From assembly GCA_031771865.1 (NCBI GenBank), contig JASISA010000025.1:434001-498000 (forward strand): a stretch of 64,000 nt of DNA, written 5' to 3'. The stretch is from Nothophaeocryptopus gaeumannii (Eukaryota; Ascomycota; Dothideomycetes; Mycosphaerellales; Mycosphaerellaceae). The notes beneath the pieces were generated by a model. That model made no database searches. It was not told the origin of the DNA and saw only the letters and a program-made list of their open reading frames with translations. Position numbers and translations under genes: made by a program. Positions 22,798 through 34,088 of this stretch are shown here, piece by piece (the first letter of the stretch is position 1; each line of letters opens with the position of its first letter).

Positions 22798-24520
22798 ATG
22801 AGCGCCCACCGCCATAGGAGAATCCTCATTGTTGGAGACTCAATCACACACGGCGGTGAGGGGGACTTTACATGGCGATACCGAATATGGCAATGGTTTC
22901 GAGAGAACCACATTGAGGCAGATTTCGTCGGTCCATATACAGGAGTCAATGCACGCGAGCTACCGGAAGCTCCTCAGCCTCCTCGCCTTCCAAGTGAACC
23001 AGAGCCTTCGCCTAGAGGACGAATTCCGTGGGGTTACAATGAGAAAATCTCATCGGATTTCGGGAGCCACCATTTCGCGACATGGGGTTATCAAGCAGCA
23101 CAGGCGAAGGAGGTCATTGCAGATGTCGTGACCGAATGCAAGCCAAACATGATGCTTCTCATGCTCGGCTTCAACGACGTGGGATGGTCTGTTGACGACG
23201 CGGATGGGACCTTGGAAAGCGTGAAGGTCATCGTGGAAGAGGCTCGTAGCAGGGAGCCTAGGATGGAGTTCGCCGTAGCCAATATTGTGCATCGCACGTT
23301 CATGGAGGGAAGGGAGGACCTGGTCGCCAAGACGGATCGATTCAACCAGCTGCTGATCCAGGATATTCCGAAATGGACCACATCATCGTCCCCAATATAC
23401 CCAGTTGATGTTGCTTCGATATATCAGTGTGGCCCGGAGTACAAAGAGAAATGTCCATCGGCGTACGATGGCCTCCGTAAGTAATGCGTGGAAGGTCGAC
23501 TTACCAACACAGCTGACTGTGTCAAGATCCCAATGCGCTTGGGGAGTTCCACATCGCGAAGGCGTTTTCCCAAACGTTGCATCGAGATTTTGGCCTTGGC
23601 TCTGGAGTGCTGCAGATCCCCACTTTCATACCTGCTCGCGATCTCAGAGCACCTGCGAACATTCTTGCTGCCGGTTCCCCTACCGGAATACTCCTTACCT
23701 GGGACCACGTCTTCGGAGCGGAATACGAGTTGCGGCAACGTCTTAGAGGGCAATCTGATTGGTGAGCGATCAACAAGTTCGTCAGGAGAAGAAGGCTAAG
23801 TTGCAATTTAGGTCAGCACGTCACGTCGGCACAAACCGAGTAGATTTCGACTCCGGCACACCAGGTCAAGAGTGGGAATTTCAGGTCCGCACTTGCCACG
23901 GATATGACTGCGGGCCTTGGTCGGAAAGTCGCATTGCTGTGGCAACAAGATCGACTGCTCCCGCGCCTCGCCAAATCAGGACCTATCAGCTTCTCGACGG
24001 CTTTGAGATCCATTGGAAGCCTCCAGTAGGCAATTGGGACATCGATCGCTACGAGGTATTCTGGTGGGATAAGGACGGGGGATGGATGTTTCCTATCTCG
24101 AGAGGCGCTCGCGGCAGCTCTTCTCAAGTGAAGGGTTTGTCTCCGGGGCATTTGGTGCACATCTGGATGCGTACCTGGACATCGAATCCTTTGGGAGGCG
24201 GAATCAATGACACAGCTCGTCCTGTTCGCGTTGGCGTGCAAGCTCCACTGTGGCCAACAAACTTGCAGGTCGCGAAGCTGGACAACCAGACAGTCGAGCT
24301 CAATTGGGAAGGCTCGACTGGGGATGCTGGCTACCTCGTCTACGTGAGAGACACCCAAGCGACCAAGCAGGCAACGGAGACGGATGGCAATGTCGTGACG
24401 GAGACTTCGCACCGTGTTGTGTGTGCCTTTGAGACATGGCGATATGAGTTCTCGGTCAGCGCCATCAACGGTGAATCGGAGTCGCAGAGGAGCACGGCAG
24501 TGATACCACCAGCTGATTGA
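22798..24520 (+). CDS. SGNH-hydrolase with C-terminal fibronectin III repeats
   Basis: Three exons: 22798-23476, 23527-23761 and 23812-24520, with 50-nt introns (GTAAGT...CAAG and GTGAGC...TTTAG), giving 540 aa. The N-terminal half is a GDSL/SGNH esterase: block I VGDSITHGG with the nucleophile Ser15, block III LGFNDVGW and block V DGLHPN with the catalytic Asp and His; the last is created only by joining exons 1 and 2. The C-terminal half reads as beta-rich fibronectin type III modules (WEFQVRTCHGYDCGPWSES, YEVFWW, LNWEGSTG). Such enzymes usually deacylate carbohydrate esters. At the chosen ATG no signal peptide is present, but the open frame just upstream is hydrophobic, so secretion or membrane anchoring is possible. 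Confidence 0.85.
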
Positions 24521-26515
24521 CAAGTATGCACAGCGTATAGAGAGTCCCAGGCGTGAATGAGGAGGTGTTGTTGGTGTAGCGTTCTGTATTGTGTGTGAGA
24601 ACGCGTGCGAGGCGAGTCGCGACGCGTCTTTTCGTCCGATGGCCCGAGCGCTGTCCAACGCTTGGCGGAGATCTCGAGATTTCGAGATTTCGCTCAATGG
24701 TTTCGTCGATGCCCACTTCAATGTCCTCAACCATAACAGTAATACATCATTGCCTCACTCCTTCATTTTGCTGTGTGTGTGTGCCGCCGCATTGGGTGCT
24801 GCCTTGCGATTGCAAGGACCACGGGCAGCAATCCGAACGTCCTGCACATCGACCGCCCCACCATTGGGCAGCGCAGAATGTACCAAAGTGCACACGGAGA
24901 CAGGGGATTCTGGAGGGCGTGCATCTTGCGCGCATGAACTGAGATCTCACATCCTCGTCGACGACCGACGACACCATTGGGCCGCAACGACTAGCAGCGC
25001 AGCATCGTCGACCACTGCGCCGGAGCCGATGCCGAAGGGCCGTCGCCACAATCGCTCGGAATAGCCGTGACAGCCGTCACAGCTCCTTGGAATTGTTTCA
25101 AGAGACATCTTCGTGTTTCAGAAATGCTGAGTCGTGCAAGTTCGCAAACACGGCAGCAAGAGGAGACTGCGTCATCACTCAGTAATGTCTTGTCCTACCG
25201 CGCTGCAGGGCTGGCCGCAACAACGACGGGCAGCCTTGGCCGGCACCGAGGAATCAAGATGCTGCACCGACTTTACCCTCCACATTGTCAGGATCGCAGC
25301 GATGACAAAGGTTCCCTGGAGCTGAATGATCACGGGAAGCACTAGACGGCATGTGCGAACTCACGCGACTCATTGTGGTTCCCAGCAAAAAAGAAAAAGA
25401 GACCATTTTTTCAGCGCGGCCGTCAAGATCGAGAAATGAAGGTTGACGTCAAAGATCTTCGCGCTCCCTCGGCTAGCAAGTCAACCAACCTCATCCAGCA
25501 CGCCAACATGCGATTGTCACGCGCTCACTGATGTGTGTTACAGCTCGTGCATGTGCGCGCATGCATTCCCCGCTGGACAAGCCGTCGTGGTGCTTGTTGT
25601 GGCTTCGAATTGAATGCCGTTGCCTCTTGCGCATCACCTGTGAGCATTGTGTGCGGCAACCCAGATCCATGCCAATTTGGATGGTCATCCAGCCAATGGG
25701 CGGCTCCCGGCTCATCGCGTCTTGCTGGTGGCTGCTGCTTGCTACAACGGACGCACCATGTGCTGGTTGCTACCCCGCAACCTTCGCATTCATGATCCCC
25801 TCCTCTGCTTCCCAGAATGGCAGACAAGCCTGCTTTTTCGTGGTCTTGTCGACGTCAAGTCTATCGACTGCACGCCGCATACGACAGCGTAGCGCAGTCA
25901 GAGTAGCTGGAGCCAGGAGATTTCAGTGGCTGGCCTACTCCCCAGTGGCCTGTTCGCGCACTATCATTGCTCTACAGGCACCAGATCGCCAGTCAAGAGA
26001 CGGCATGCTACTATTTCGTCTGCGCACACGCCTCCAGTCAGCTCCCTGTGATGGTTGGAGCTATCACAACTGCTCTCCGCTTTCGTAAAGCTTACCCTTC
26101 TACTTCGTCATTTGACATCCACGACGACTTGCACTTCCCGAATGCGCTGTGGACAATCAACGCAACGATCTCGCACATCTTTTCCCTGGGACAGGTATGC
26201 CTCTGTAGATGCTTGCTCATTCCAGACAGGGTGCAACATAGAGGTACCGCTCGCAACGCAGCTGGCCAATGTCCAATTCGCAGCGCCGCTGAAGAGCCAT
26301 GCATACAGTACCTCCCGAGTCAGACCAATATCGAACAAACGCACAATAGCCCTGCCCAGGAAACATTCGCCGCTTTGCCGCGATGTCGTATGTCACTCTC
26401 TCTCTACTACTGCCCCACGTGTCTCGGATCCACATGTTTCCATGTACTATTGCAACCAAACATCCAGAGGCTGCTAAGCTATCACGCAGCTACATGGCCT
26501 CGTTGGCTCAATATA
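24521..26515. other. Gene-poor stretch upstream of Myb gene 1
   Basis: About 2 kb without a supportable gene. Open frames up to 185 codons exist on both strands but overlap each other, are rich in Cys, Trp and His and show no family features. The open frame of Myb gene 1 runs upstream to 25967 from a TTG, but that part looks non-coding. A long 5' UTR or a non-coding RNA is possible. Confidence 0.5.
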
Positions 26516-27490
26516 ATGTATACTAACCATCACTTCATCAGCAATCAACCGCCAGACCAGCATCAGCACCGCCCACCAAAACCGAACGTGGCAAACCAAA
26601 ACGCCTACTCTGCCTCGCCTTCACAATTAACGCTCTCTAGCGATCTGCAGTCGGCTCAAGGTCTACCAAATCCCTATCAACAAGCGTACTCATACATTCC
26701 AAGCCCTCATGATCCCACTGGCGGTTTCGCATTCCCCCCCCAGCCTTCCTACAGGCAGCCGCTGCAAACACACCATGTCCCACCACCACATCATCACATG
26801 CAGCAAATGTCGCCGACAAATTCGCGTAAGCGTCGCGCATCCGAGTTGGAGCCCTCATTGCCAGGTTCTTCAAGCAGCAATGCGAGCGCATTCCCTAACC
26901 CGTCGGGGCTGATGGCTGCGCCTGGCGAGCTGGACACTTCAGTGCTTGGAGGCCCGTCTCAACAGACGCAGGCAAGTCCGCCTGTCAAAAAGGGTCGCAC
27001 GAACACGCCTTGGACACCGGCGGAAGAGCAGAGGCTAAAGGCGCTCCGCGATGCTGGAAGCAGCTGGAGCGAAATTGCCAAAACGTTTCCCACGCGAACT
27101 GAAGGAAGTGTCAAGAAGCACTGGTACAAAGTGAGATAAACCTCTGCTCTGAAGAACAACGATGAGATCTCAAGGCTAATACGTACTCTTGCAGGATATG
27201 CACTATGCAGAGTTCGCGGAAGACGAGGTCAGCAATTTTGTTCGCCTCACAGCGACTCCGCCTGGCATAGAATGCATGCTGACATCTATTGCAGAGTGCC
27301 GCTTTGCTACAAGCTATCAAGGATTATGAGAACAACAAGTGGAAGGTGATAGGGCAAAAGGTTGGCAAACCAGCAAAGGTGTGTGCTGATCGGCTGGCTC
27401 GTTCCTTGAGCAGTCATTTGCGCGCATGACTGGACTGACGAATTGCAGGCATGCGAACAATTTGCGAAGGAACAAGGCTGGAAGGTCTGA
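26516..27490 (+). CDS. Myb/SANT-like DNA-binding protein 1
   Basis: Four exons: 26516-27130, 27195-27227, 27295-27378 and 27449-27490 (introns of 64, 67 and 70 nt, all ending TTGCAG or TTGCAG-like), 257 aa. I chose the ATG at 26516 (MYTNHHFISNQPP). The N-terminal two thirds are low-complexity Pro, Gln, Ser and His. The C-terminus has a Myb repeat, NTPWTPAEEQRLKALRDAG then SWSEIAKTFPTRTEGSVKKHW, followed across the small exons by a second, shorter repeat (ALLQAIKDYENNKWKVIGQKV and ACEQFAKEQGW). The three conserved Trp of the first repeat are present. A nuclear regulator is inferred; targets unknown. A second Myb-like gene of the same design lies 2.5 kb downstream on the same strand. Confidence 0.83.
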
Positions 27491-29941
27491 TATGGCCAAT
27501 CGCGTCAAAAGCTGGCGCATATAGCATGTGATATTATTGCATGCGAGTGTGCTTGGATGAGATACCCACCGCATCGGCGATACGTCGACGATGAAGGCAG
27601 TGTTTGGTGATTTCTCTTAGACTTTGATTTAGCGTCAAGGCGAGGCGTTGGGGAGTTCTTTCGACCTTTGGTAGTATGATATGGCATCACATTGGACGGG
27701 TCTCTGGTAGAACCCCAGCATATGGCAGGCTAGCAGGCGAAGGGGAGAAGTACGCATACGGGAATGGCAGCGTCGGAGGTGCAGGAGTGTGGGTCGCTCG
27801 CCAGCGACTTGCCACTGATTACGCTGATCAGGTTGTAGACGAAGCCTTCGGCTGCACAGAGGACCAAGACAGAATAGCTCGAAATAGCGAGACGATTGAA
27901 ACGAATTCTGCTATTCAATTAGCTCCATACCGCACTGTTGCTATCGAAGAAAGCAAGCGCGTAGGATGCGATGATTGCGGACCTTTGATGCCATCTGTTA
28001 CTACAACAAACACTCTGATTGGTTTGATGCCCCAATTGACATTGTCCATGCATATCATGCCGCCGAATGCAATGCTGTAGAGTTTGCTCCCTCCAGAGGA
28101 GAGATGGTCAAGCATGAGACTTACAAGACGATGAAGTGACGTTCACGCAGAGTTGTGGGAGAGTGGGTCGTGTGTTTCTACGGCGAACGCAACGGTGGCA
28201 ACCGCTGGGACCGTGCTTTGCACCACCACATGTCCCAACACAACGGCTGTCTGTATCAGCCTTTCGTAAGTGCGTACCCTGAGGCCCAGCTCCTGCGCAT
28301 CACTACTACGGCTCCTGTGGCTGCTCGTTTCACCATTTCTCCGTGCGCGCACAGAGGGAGCAGGTCTTGCGTTCGTCCGCCCACGTGACAGTGTTCGAGA
28401 GTGTTTCAGAATGCATCCTTCGCTCATGGTTTCCGAGCATGCGCATGTCATGCGTTTCATACACTTCCGCTCCTCGCTTCAGATGCCAACGTCTTCTCTT
28501 CCAGCTCAGCCTGGGCTCGCCACCTGCCTCGGGAACTGTAGCTCTGGTCACTCCGACGTAGCCGCTGGCACGCCGGAGGACCAAGTTGCACACTGCGGAA
28601 GGGCTCGGCTGCCCTTCTTTTCGCGACCTCACCCTCACCCTCATCTGCTCTCTGGGTGGTACTCGACATGCAATACCTGCTCAGTTGGATGCACACAGCC
28701 TCCAGCGTCCCTGTCATCAAACCACACTGTTGTCGCAATCGCAATCACACCTCCAACAGCCTTCTTCGACGGCTATTCGAGAAAAGGAAGGGCAGGGTCC
28801 ACCCGCGTCTGCCGCCCCCGCATCCCTGCCCTATATCACGCCCGGAGGGGAAGTCATCGACGCTTGCTCTGAGCATCACTTCCACAACCGCCGATTTAGT
28901 CCTTCCCGGCACGCTAGCGTTCGCCACTGACATGGTCTCGCCCAGCTCTCCATGGCCCTCCTCCATCCGCCGGCCGGCACTCGAGGTCATCGAACAACTG
29001 CCTTGTTGTGAAGCGAACAGCGGCCTGCCACGACAGAGTCCACACGGCTTAGAGAGGTCGGGCTTGTCAGACGCTAATGTCGACGCGAAGAGAAGTTCAT
29101 TGGGGCAAAGCCTCATTCGCGTGCTTGAGCATATCCTCGAAGCATGACGTGGTGACGCTGACTGAGGTTGTGAGGGTGGTGGTCCATGTTCATCTCACAC
29201 GTGCCATCAGGCGGCTGTCAAAGCTGGGATGCCGCAACCTGCTGGCCGCACTGAAACATAGCGCAATCTTTTCGAAAGAATGCATCGGTCATGCATCCGA
29301 GCTGCCGGGCACTTGACGTCGACGGGCATCCCATAATGCGGCTCAACTCTGCCATGCTGTGCCCAGGGTGTCCATGCGGCGCCGGCAAAGGGTCCAGATG
29401 CCGTATGCCTGGTGGGTCTCCTAAAGCAGTACCTGCATGAGCCTTTGGACGAATGCTGTGACAACGCGACGTCAAGGCCACCGCCCTAAGGCTGATCCTC
29501 TGCACGTTTCATGTTACAGATTTCTGTAGCCTGTCGTGCTTCCCTCCCGGGTCGAGCCAATCTGGCAGCAGGGACGCCCAACTTCCGACGCTTAGAACAC
29601 CCATCTTCCATCACGTCGTCTGCAGGTGTGGCGATCGAGCGAGGATGGTGGTTTCCGAATGAGACCACAGTGATCGGAACAGGTAACGTCTGCCTCATAT
29701 CGCCTCTTCACGATCTTCTTTTTAAGTACTATGCCATGCCTTGCCTGCTCATCCCCTCGACAGATTCTCCCTCTGGTATGAATGTTGTACGTGTGGATGT
29801 TCGACGGCTTATGATCATACTTCCTTCGCTTTAATACTCCCCTCTCGTCCATCGTTGTAATATTCCGATTGTCTCTTGAATTAACGTTGCCCGTGTGCGG
29901 GCAACATCGAGCTCTACACAATCGCTTCAACGACAGTTCAA
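27491..29941. other. Gene-poor stretch between the two Myb-like genes
   Basis: 2.45 kb without a supportable gene. Open frames of 100-200 codons occur on both strands but lack domains and overlap. The segment may hold a long 5' region of Myb gene 2, including a possible first exon. No tRNA, repeat or transposon trace seen. Confidence 0.5.
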
Positions 29942-31393
29942 TTGTCGTTTACAGTCGTTCCCGACGATAACACCAAGCCGACGGACATCAAGGCCAGCTG
30001 CCTGAGCAGAGAGCTCTGGCAGCCTCTACGCTCAGTAGCAGTTGTGGCGCGACCATTCAATGAATTTCCTTTCGACTTCGGCGAGCATGGGCAGGAGCAA
30101 AGCAGCAATGCCGTCACACCGGTGACACAGGCCGAATACCAACAGCTCATACAAGGCTTCGATTCCTCCTACCTACCACCGCAGCAGCAGCCGCAACAGC
30201 AGGCCCAACAGCAACAGCAACCTGCACCCTCCCACGAATATGCCCAGTATGGAGTGTCGAACATACTTCCTTCGCAAATGGCTGCACCGGAGCCGCACTA
30301 CACAGTCGAACACACTCAACAAATGCTTGCCTCGCAAAAGCCTCGACAGCTTTCGCAGGTCTCTGCCTCCCATTCATCACACTATGGTACTCCTTATCAA
30401 AGTCCTCCGCTTGGTAGCGCTCAGCACGTTACTTCATATTCCCGCAAGCGCAGCTACCAGGAGGAATACACATATGACTATCCAGGCCTTCAACAGCTTC
30501 AAGCTCATGCCGCCAGTAGATCACAGGTCCCAGTCGAGTTCGTCACGCAGGGCGTATCGGCGCAACTTCAAGCAGGTGCCATTGGCTACGGCTATGCACC
30601 ACAACGGTCTGCTTCGGCGCATTCACACTCGGACCATTCCGCGCAACAATCATATCAGCAGTCGCAGCAGCAGCACCATCACCACCGGCTGCCAAACCAG
30701 CAGCCACTGAGCAAGCTGCAAAGGACGTCATTTGGTCGAGAAAATCCGGATGAGGATGATCACGGGCCGCCGAGTGTCGTTGGGCAGCCAGGTATGCCGC
30801 AGCCTGCACTTAGACCCAAAGGACCCAAACTCAAGTTCACTCCGGAAGATGACTCCCTTCTGGTGGAACTCAAGGAAACTAAGAACCTCACATGGAAACA
30901 AATTGCCGACTTCTTTCCCGGTCGATCTTCGGGCACTCTGCAGGTACGATACTGTACCAAGCTCAAGGCAAAGACGACGGTTTGGACAGACGACATGGTA
31001 CGTCCCAACGTCATCAGCACTCACCAACAATAATCACTAGCCGCCTCACCCTCCCTCTCTTGAGTGTACGACTCAATTCTCTTAAAAGAAAATCACAGCA
31101 AGACTGACTAACATGCTCAACAGGTGGATCGTTTACGTGCCGCTATGCACGAATATGAAACCGATCGATGGCGTATCATCTCTGGCAAAGTCGGCAATGG
31201 CTTCTCAGCCACGGCTTGCAAAGACAAGGCCCTCGAACTCGAGACTGGCGTTGTTTTTGCTGAGGATTTGGACGAAACAAGAGGATTTTCTCCCTCTCAA
31301 CGATGCGATGAGAGTACAACCACGACAGCGACGACGACGAACCTATCATCCGATCCGATGACAGCCAGGGAACCTTACGTCGAGGTTTCTTGA
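29942..31393 (+). CDS. Myb/SANT-like DNA-binding protein 2 (5' end unresolved)
   Basis: Two visible exons: up to 30997 and 31124-31393, with a 126-nt intron (GTACGT...CTAAC...CAACAG). The frame is open from 29885 but has no ATG before 30278, although residues upstream of that (FNEFPFDFGEH, then a Gln tract at about 30180-30225) look coding; a 5' exon is therefore likely and the given start is only the open-frame limit. The C-terminal part holds a Myb repeat (LKFTPEDDSLLVELKE, LTWKQIADFFPGRSSGTLQVRY) and, after the intron, a second one (VDRLRAAMHEYETDRWRIIS, then GFSATACKDKALEL). The rest is Gln/His/Ser-rich. It is probably a paralogue of the Myb gene at 26.5 kb. Function unknown. Confidence 0.8.
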
Positions 31394-33521
31394 TCGCAAT
31401 TTCGATTTTGCGATCATGTACTATTTCGGTTTTGTTCTATAAGCATTGGGTAAATGGCGTTCAGCGGGATTTGCATTGGGGAATACGAAAGACATAAGCG
31501 ACAGGCAGGGATATAATGGCTACGGACCATGGGAGGGAGATTTTGGCTACACCATGCGTTACTAGCGACGCCTTGCTTGATTGATTGATGGATGCTTTAG
31601 GATTTATTGTGTTTTTTTTGCTATGCTTGCGATACACGTGCTGGACACGTTCATGATACCACACGGATCGATCGGATCTAATAATGATGAGATCTTGTAC
31701 TTTTAGAAAGAGTAGCGTTCACGCGCTTGTACCATTAGCAGAGGCGAGGCGGCAATGCCGGACTGCTGGGCAGAATAGTAGCATCAGTTAGAGATGTTTG
31801 ATGCTTCAACTGCTCCCTATCCTTGCTGCCCAATCTTCCGCTTTTACGACATGAAGAAGATTTTGTAGCATGACTGAATTGGCGACAGTTCGTCAACTGC
31901 TTTCGATGCTGCATCCTTGCTACCCGACCCTCCACTTTTACCTCAACTTTCCGAACTATTCAAAGTGCAACCAGAGAATTGGAGGGTGACGGAATCGAAG
32001 GCATTGGTACCCTGTCAGGCAGCGACGGGACATTGGAGCGCGGATTGACTTTGTGGTCGGTCTGAGAGCTTGGAGGAGAATATTGAAATTCTTTGGTCCT
32101 TTGATCAAAATGTCTGTGTGCGCGGAAAAAAGAAAACATAAATTTTACTGGTGTTCCGTTCTTCTTCGTGCTACGCCTTACCACCCAGCGAGCATCTCAA
32201 TTCGGCCACGACAGCTTCCACGGTTCCGATTAACGGGAAAAGCATATGCTGACCAGCTTGACAGCATGAACGACATGACAGCCTCATCAATGCAAACCTA
32301 AGGTAAGCCTTCTTTCTTTTTTGGAGAGGCGCGGTATCACAATAACACGGACACCCTTGTTACCCAAACGATCTGTGAGAACAGGCAAGAAGCCTGCCTG
32401 AGACGACTGTGGCGAAGTGCATGCAAGGTTGAATCTTTGTGTATTGATGCCCCAGATCCATGTATGCTGCGTGTGCGCTATCTTTAATCTGGTTGTTGTG
32501 ACAGTTGTTGCAGGTTTGGGCCTCGGGCTATACATAGCGTCGTCGTCGATCGTGGGGCAGTCCTGGCAATTGGGGTGTGAGAGACCGGCGGGATGTCCGT
32601 GGTTTCTCTGAAGGAGGCACGTGATGCTTTGCTGGCGCATGTGAATGCGATGCGGCTGTCTTGGCTTTGGTAAGTGAACAAGTTTCGCGATATGGTGGGC
32701 GTATGTTGTGGTTGAGGTCAAGTTGGCATGTCATCGGAGTCGGCGTTCGGCATCAATCATTGCCAATCCGGCAAAGCTTCTTTTGGGCTCGTGCGCTTGC
32801 CCCTGGCCACTTCGCGACTTCACGCGTTCTCTCTTCGTGCTTTCTTCCTGCGCTCATCACAACGCACACATACACAGGAACGAACGATGGTATCCAGAGG
32901 GACCGCGTCATTGAGCAAGCAAGTCGAAAGAATACAGAACTCCCACAATGTCCATACCCCGCTGCTTTCTGAATACTCCCCAAATATCCTGTTGCTTACC
33001 TATGCGTGAGCCATAGAGTCCAGGCTCCACCTCGCCGACTCCTCGCACGCGACAAGTCTGCATTTCGCAGAGGCTTCAGGATACTGGTGGTCGTACGCAC
33101 GTCGATAATAGACCATTCTGAGTAGCGATGCATACCCGCTGCGGAGCACTGCGTCTGCTTGGACGGGAGAAATGGTCATCGGTATGCCGATGGAGCTCAA
33201 AAACAAGCTACCAAGCGGCAAGAGTAACCTGGTTGCTGGATAGCTCTTACTTTGGTTTGTTGAGTGGGACTGCAAGAATTAGTTCATGTAGCAATGAAAC
33301 CGTGGAGTCCTTCCATCCTGTGCATTCCGGTCGCACTTGCGAAATGGCATTCGTGCCTACGAAGATAAATATTGTGTCGTTTCTTCGTCTTCGAGCGGTC
33401 CCTTTTACGTTTTCAAACATCTCAGCGATATCGTTTACCCGCAGCTGAAACTAAAGCAACAGCTTTTGCTCATTCATTGTCAGCCAACATATCCAACATA
33501 ACAAACATACAACGCCCCAAC
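31394..33521. other. Gene-poor stretch, no gene seen
   Basis: 2.1 kb without a coding frame I can support. Frames of 60-144 codons are present in several phases. No RNA gene or repeat recognised. Confidence 0.5.
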
Positions 33522-34088
33522 ATGGCTCGCGTCGGAAAGCCTTCCCAGAGGGCCAGACCAAAGCCACCCAAGCCAAAGAAGGCATCTTCCAGGCCCTGGG
33601 ATATGGCTCAGGTATGCCTCCCTTCTCAGCCCTTCACTCCGTCCTGTACTGACAAGCAGCAGATCGTGCGACTTGTACAACAGCGCAATGGCGGCACCCC
33701 TTACAATAAATGTGATGCCGTCATCTCCCAAGGCCGCACCCCGCAGGCCTGCAGACTGGTTATGATGCAGGTCAACAAGCGGAGCAATAAATACGGCCCA
33801 TACTGGCACCTCCTCTCCGAAGACGCCAAGACGCGCGCTCGTCAGGACTCCGTAGTCGAAGCCACCAAGTCATCCAAGAGGGCTGCTAAGAAGTCTGTCC
33901 GACCGCTCGTGCCCAAGCCTGAAGCGGCAGTGGACGCGGCGAATACCCTCTTGGTCCTTCACGGTTCAGAGCAGCCGGCTGCGGACCCAGCTCCGGTCCA
34001 GGCTGCGATCCCAGCCGCTACCCCAGCAGCGACCCGGGCGCAGGAAAACATTCAGCACACGATGAGCGTCGACAACATCATGAATTAG
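33522..34088 (+). CDS. Hypothetical basic protein, possibly SANT-like
   Basis: The ATG at 33522 starts MARVGKPSQRARPKPPKPKK, a strongly basic Pro-rich tail. A 48-nt segment at 33612-33659 (GTATGC...CTGAC...GCAG) has full splice signals, no stop and a length divisible by three; removing it gives 172 aa and joins WDMAQ to QIVRLVQQRNGGTPYN. The middle region (IVRLVQQ...ISQGRTPQACRLVMMQV) resembles one helix-turn-helix Myb/SANT unit in spacing but lacks the usual Trp residues. The C-terminus is Ala/Pro-rich. I do not recognise a family. Its position after the two Myb-like genes suggests a related role, but that is inference. Confidence 0.5.
   Translation: MARVGKPSQRARPKPPKPKKASSRPWDMAQVCLPSQPFTPSCTDKQQIVRLVQQRNGGTPYNKCDAVISQGRTPQACRLVMMQVNKRSNKYGPYWHLLSEDAKTRARQDSVVEATKSSKRAAKKSVRPLVPKPEAAVDAANTLLVLHGSEQPAADPAPVQAAIPAATPAATRAQENIQHTMSVDNIMN

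Noticed and set aside
25967..26515. N-terminal extension of Myb gene 1
   Set aside because: The frame starts at a TTG, is rich in Cys and His and differs in character from the Pro/Gln-rich part that follows the ATG at 26516.
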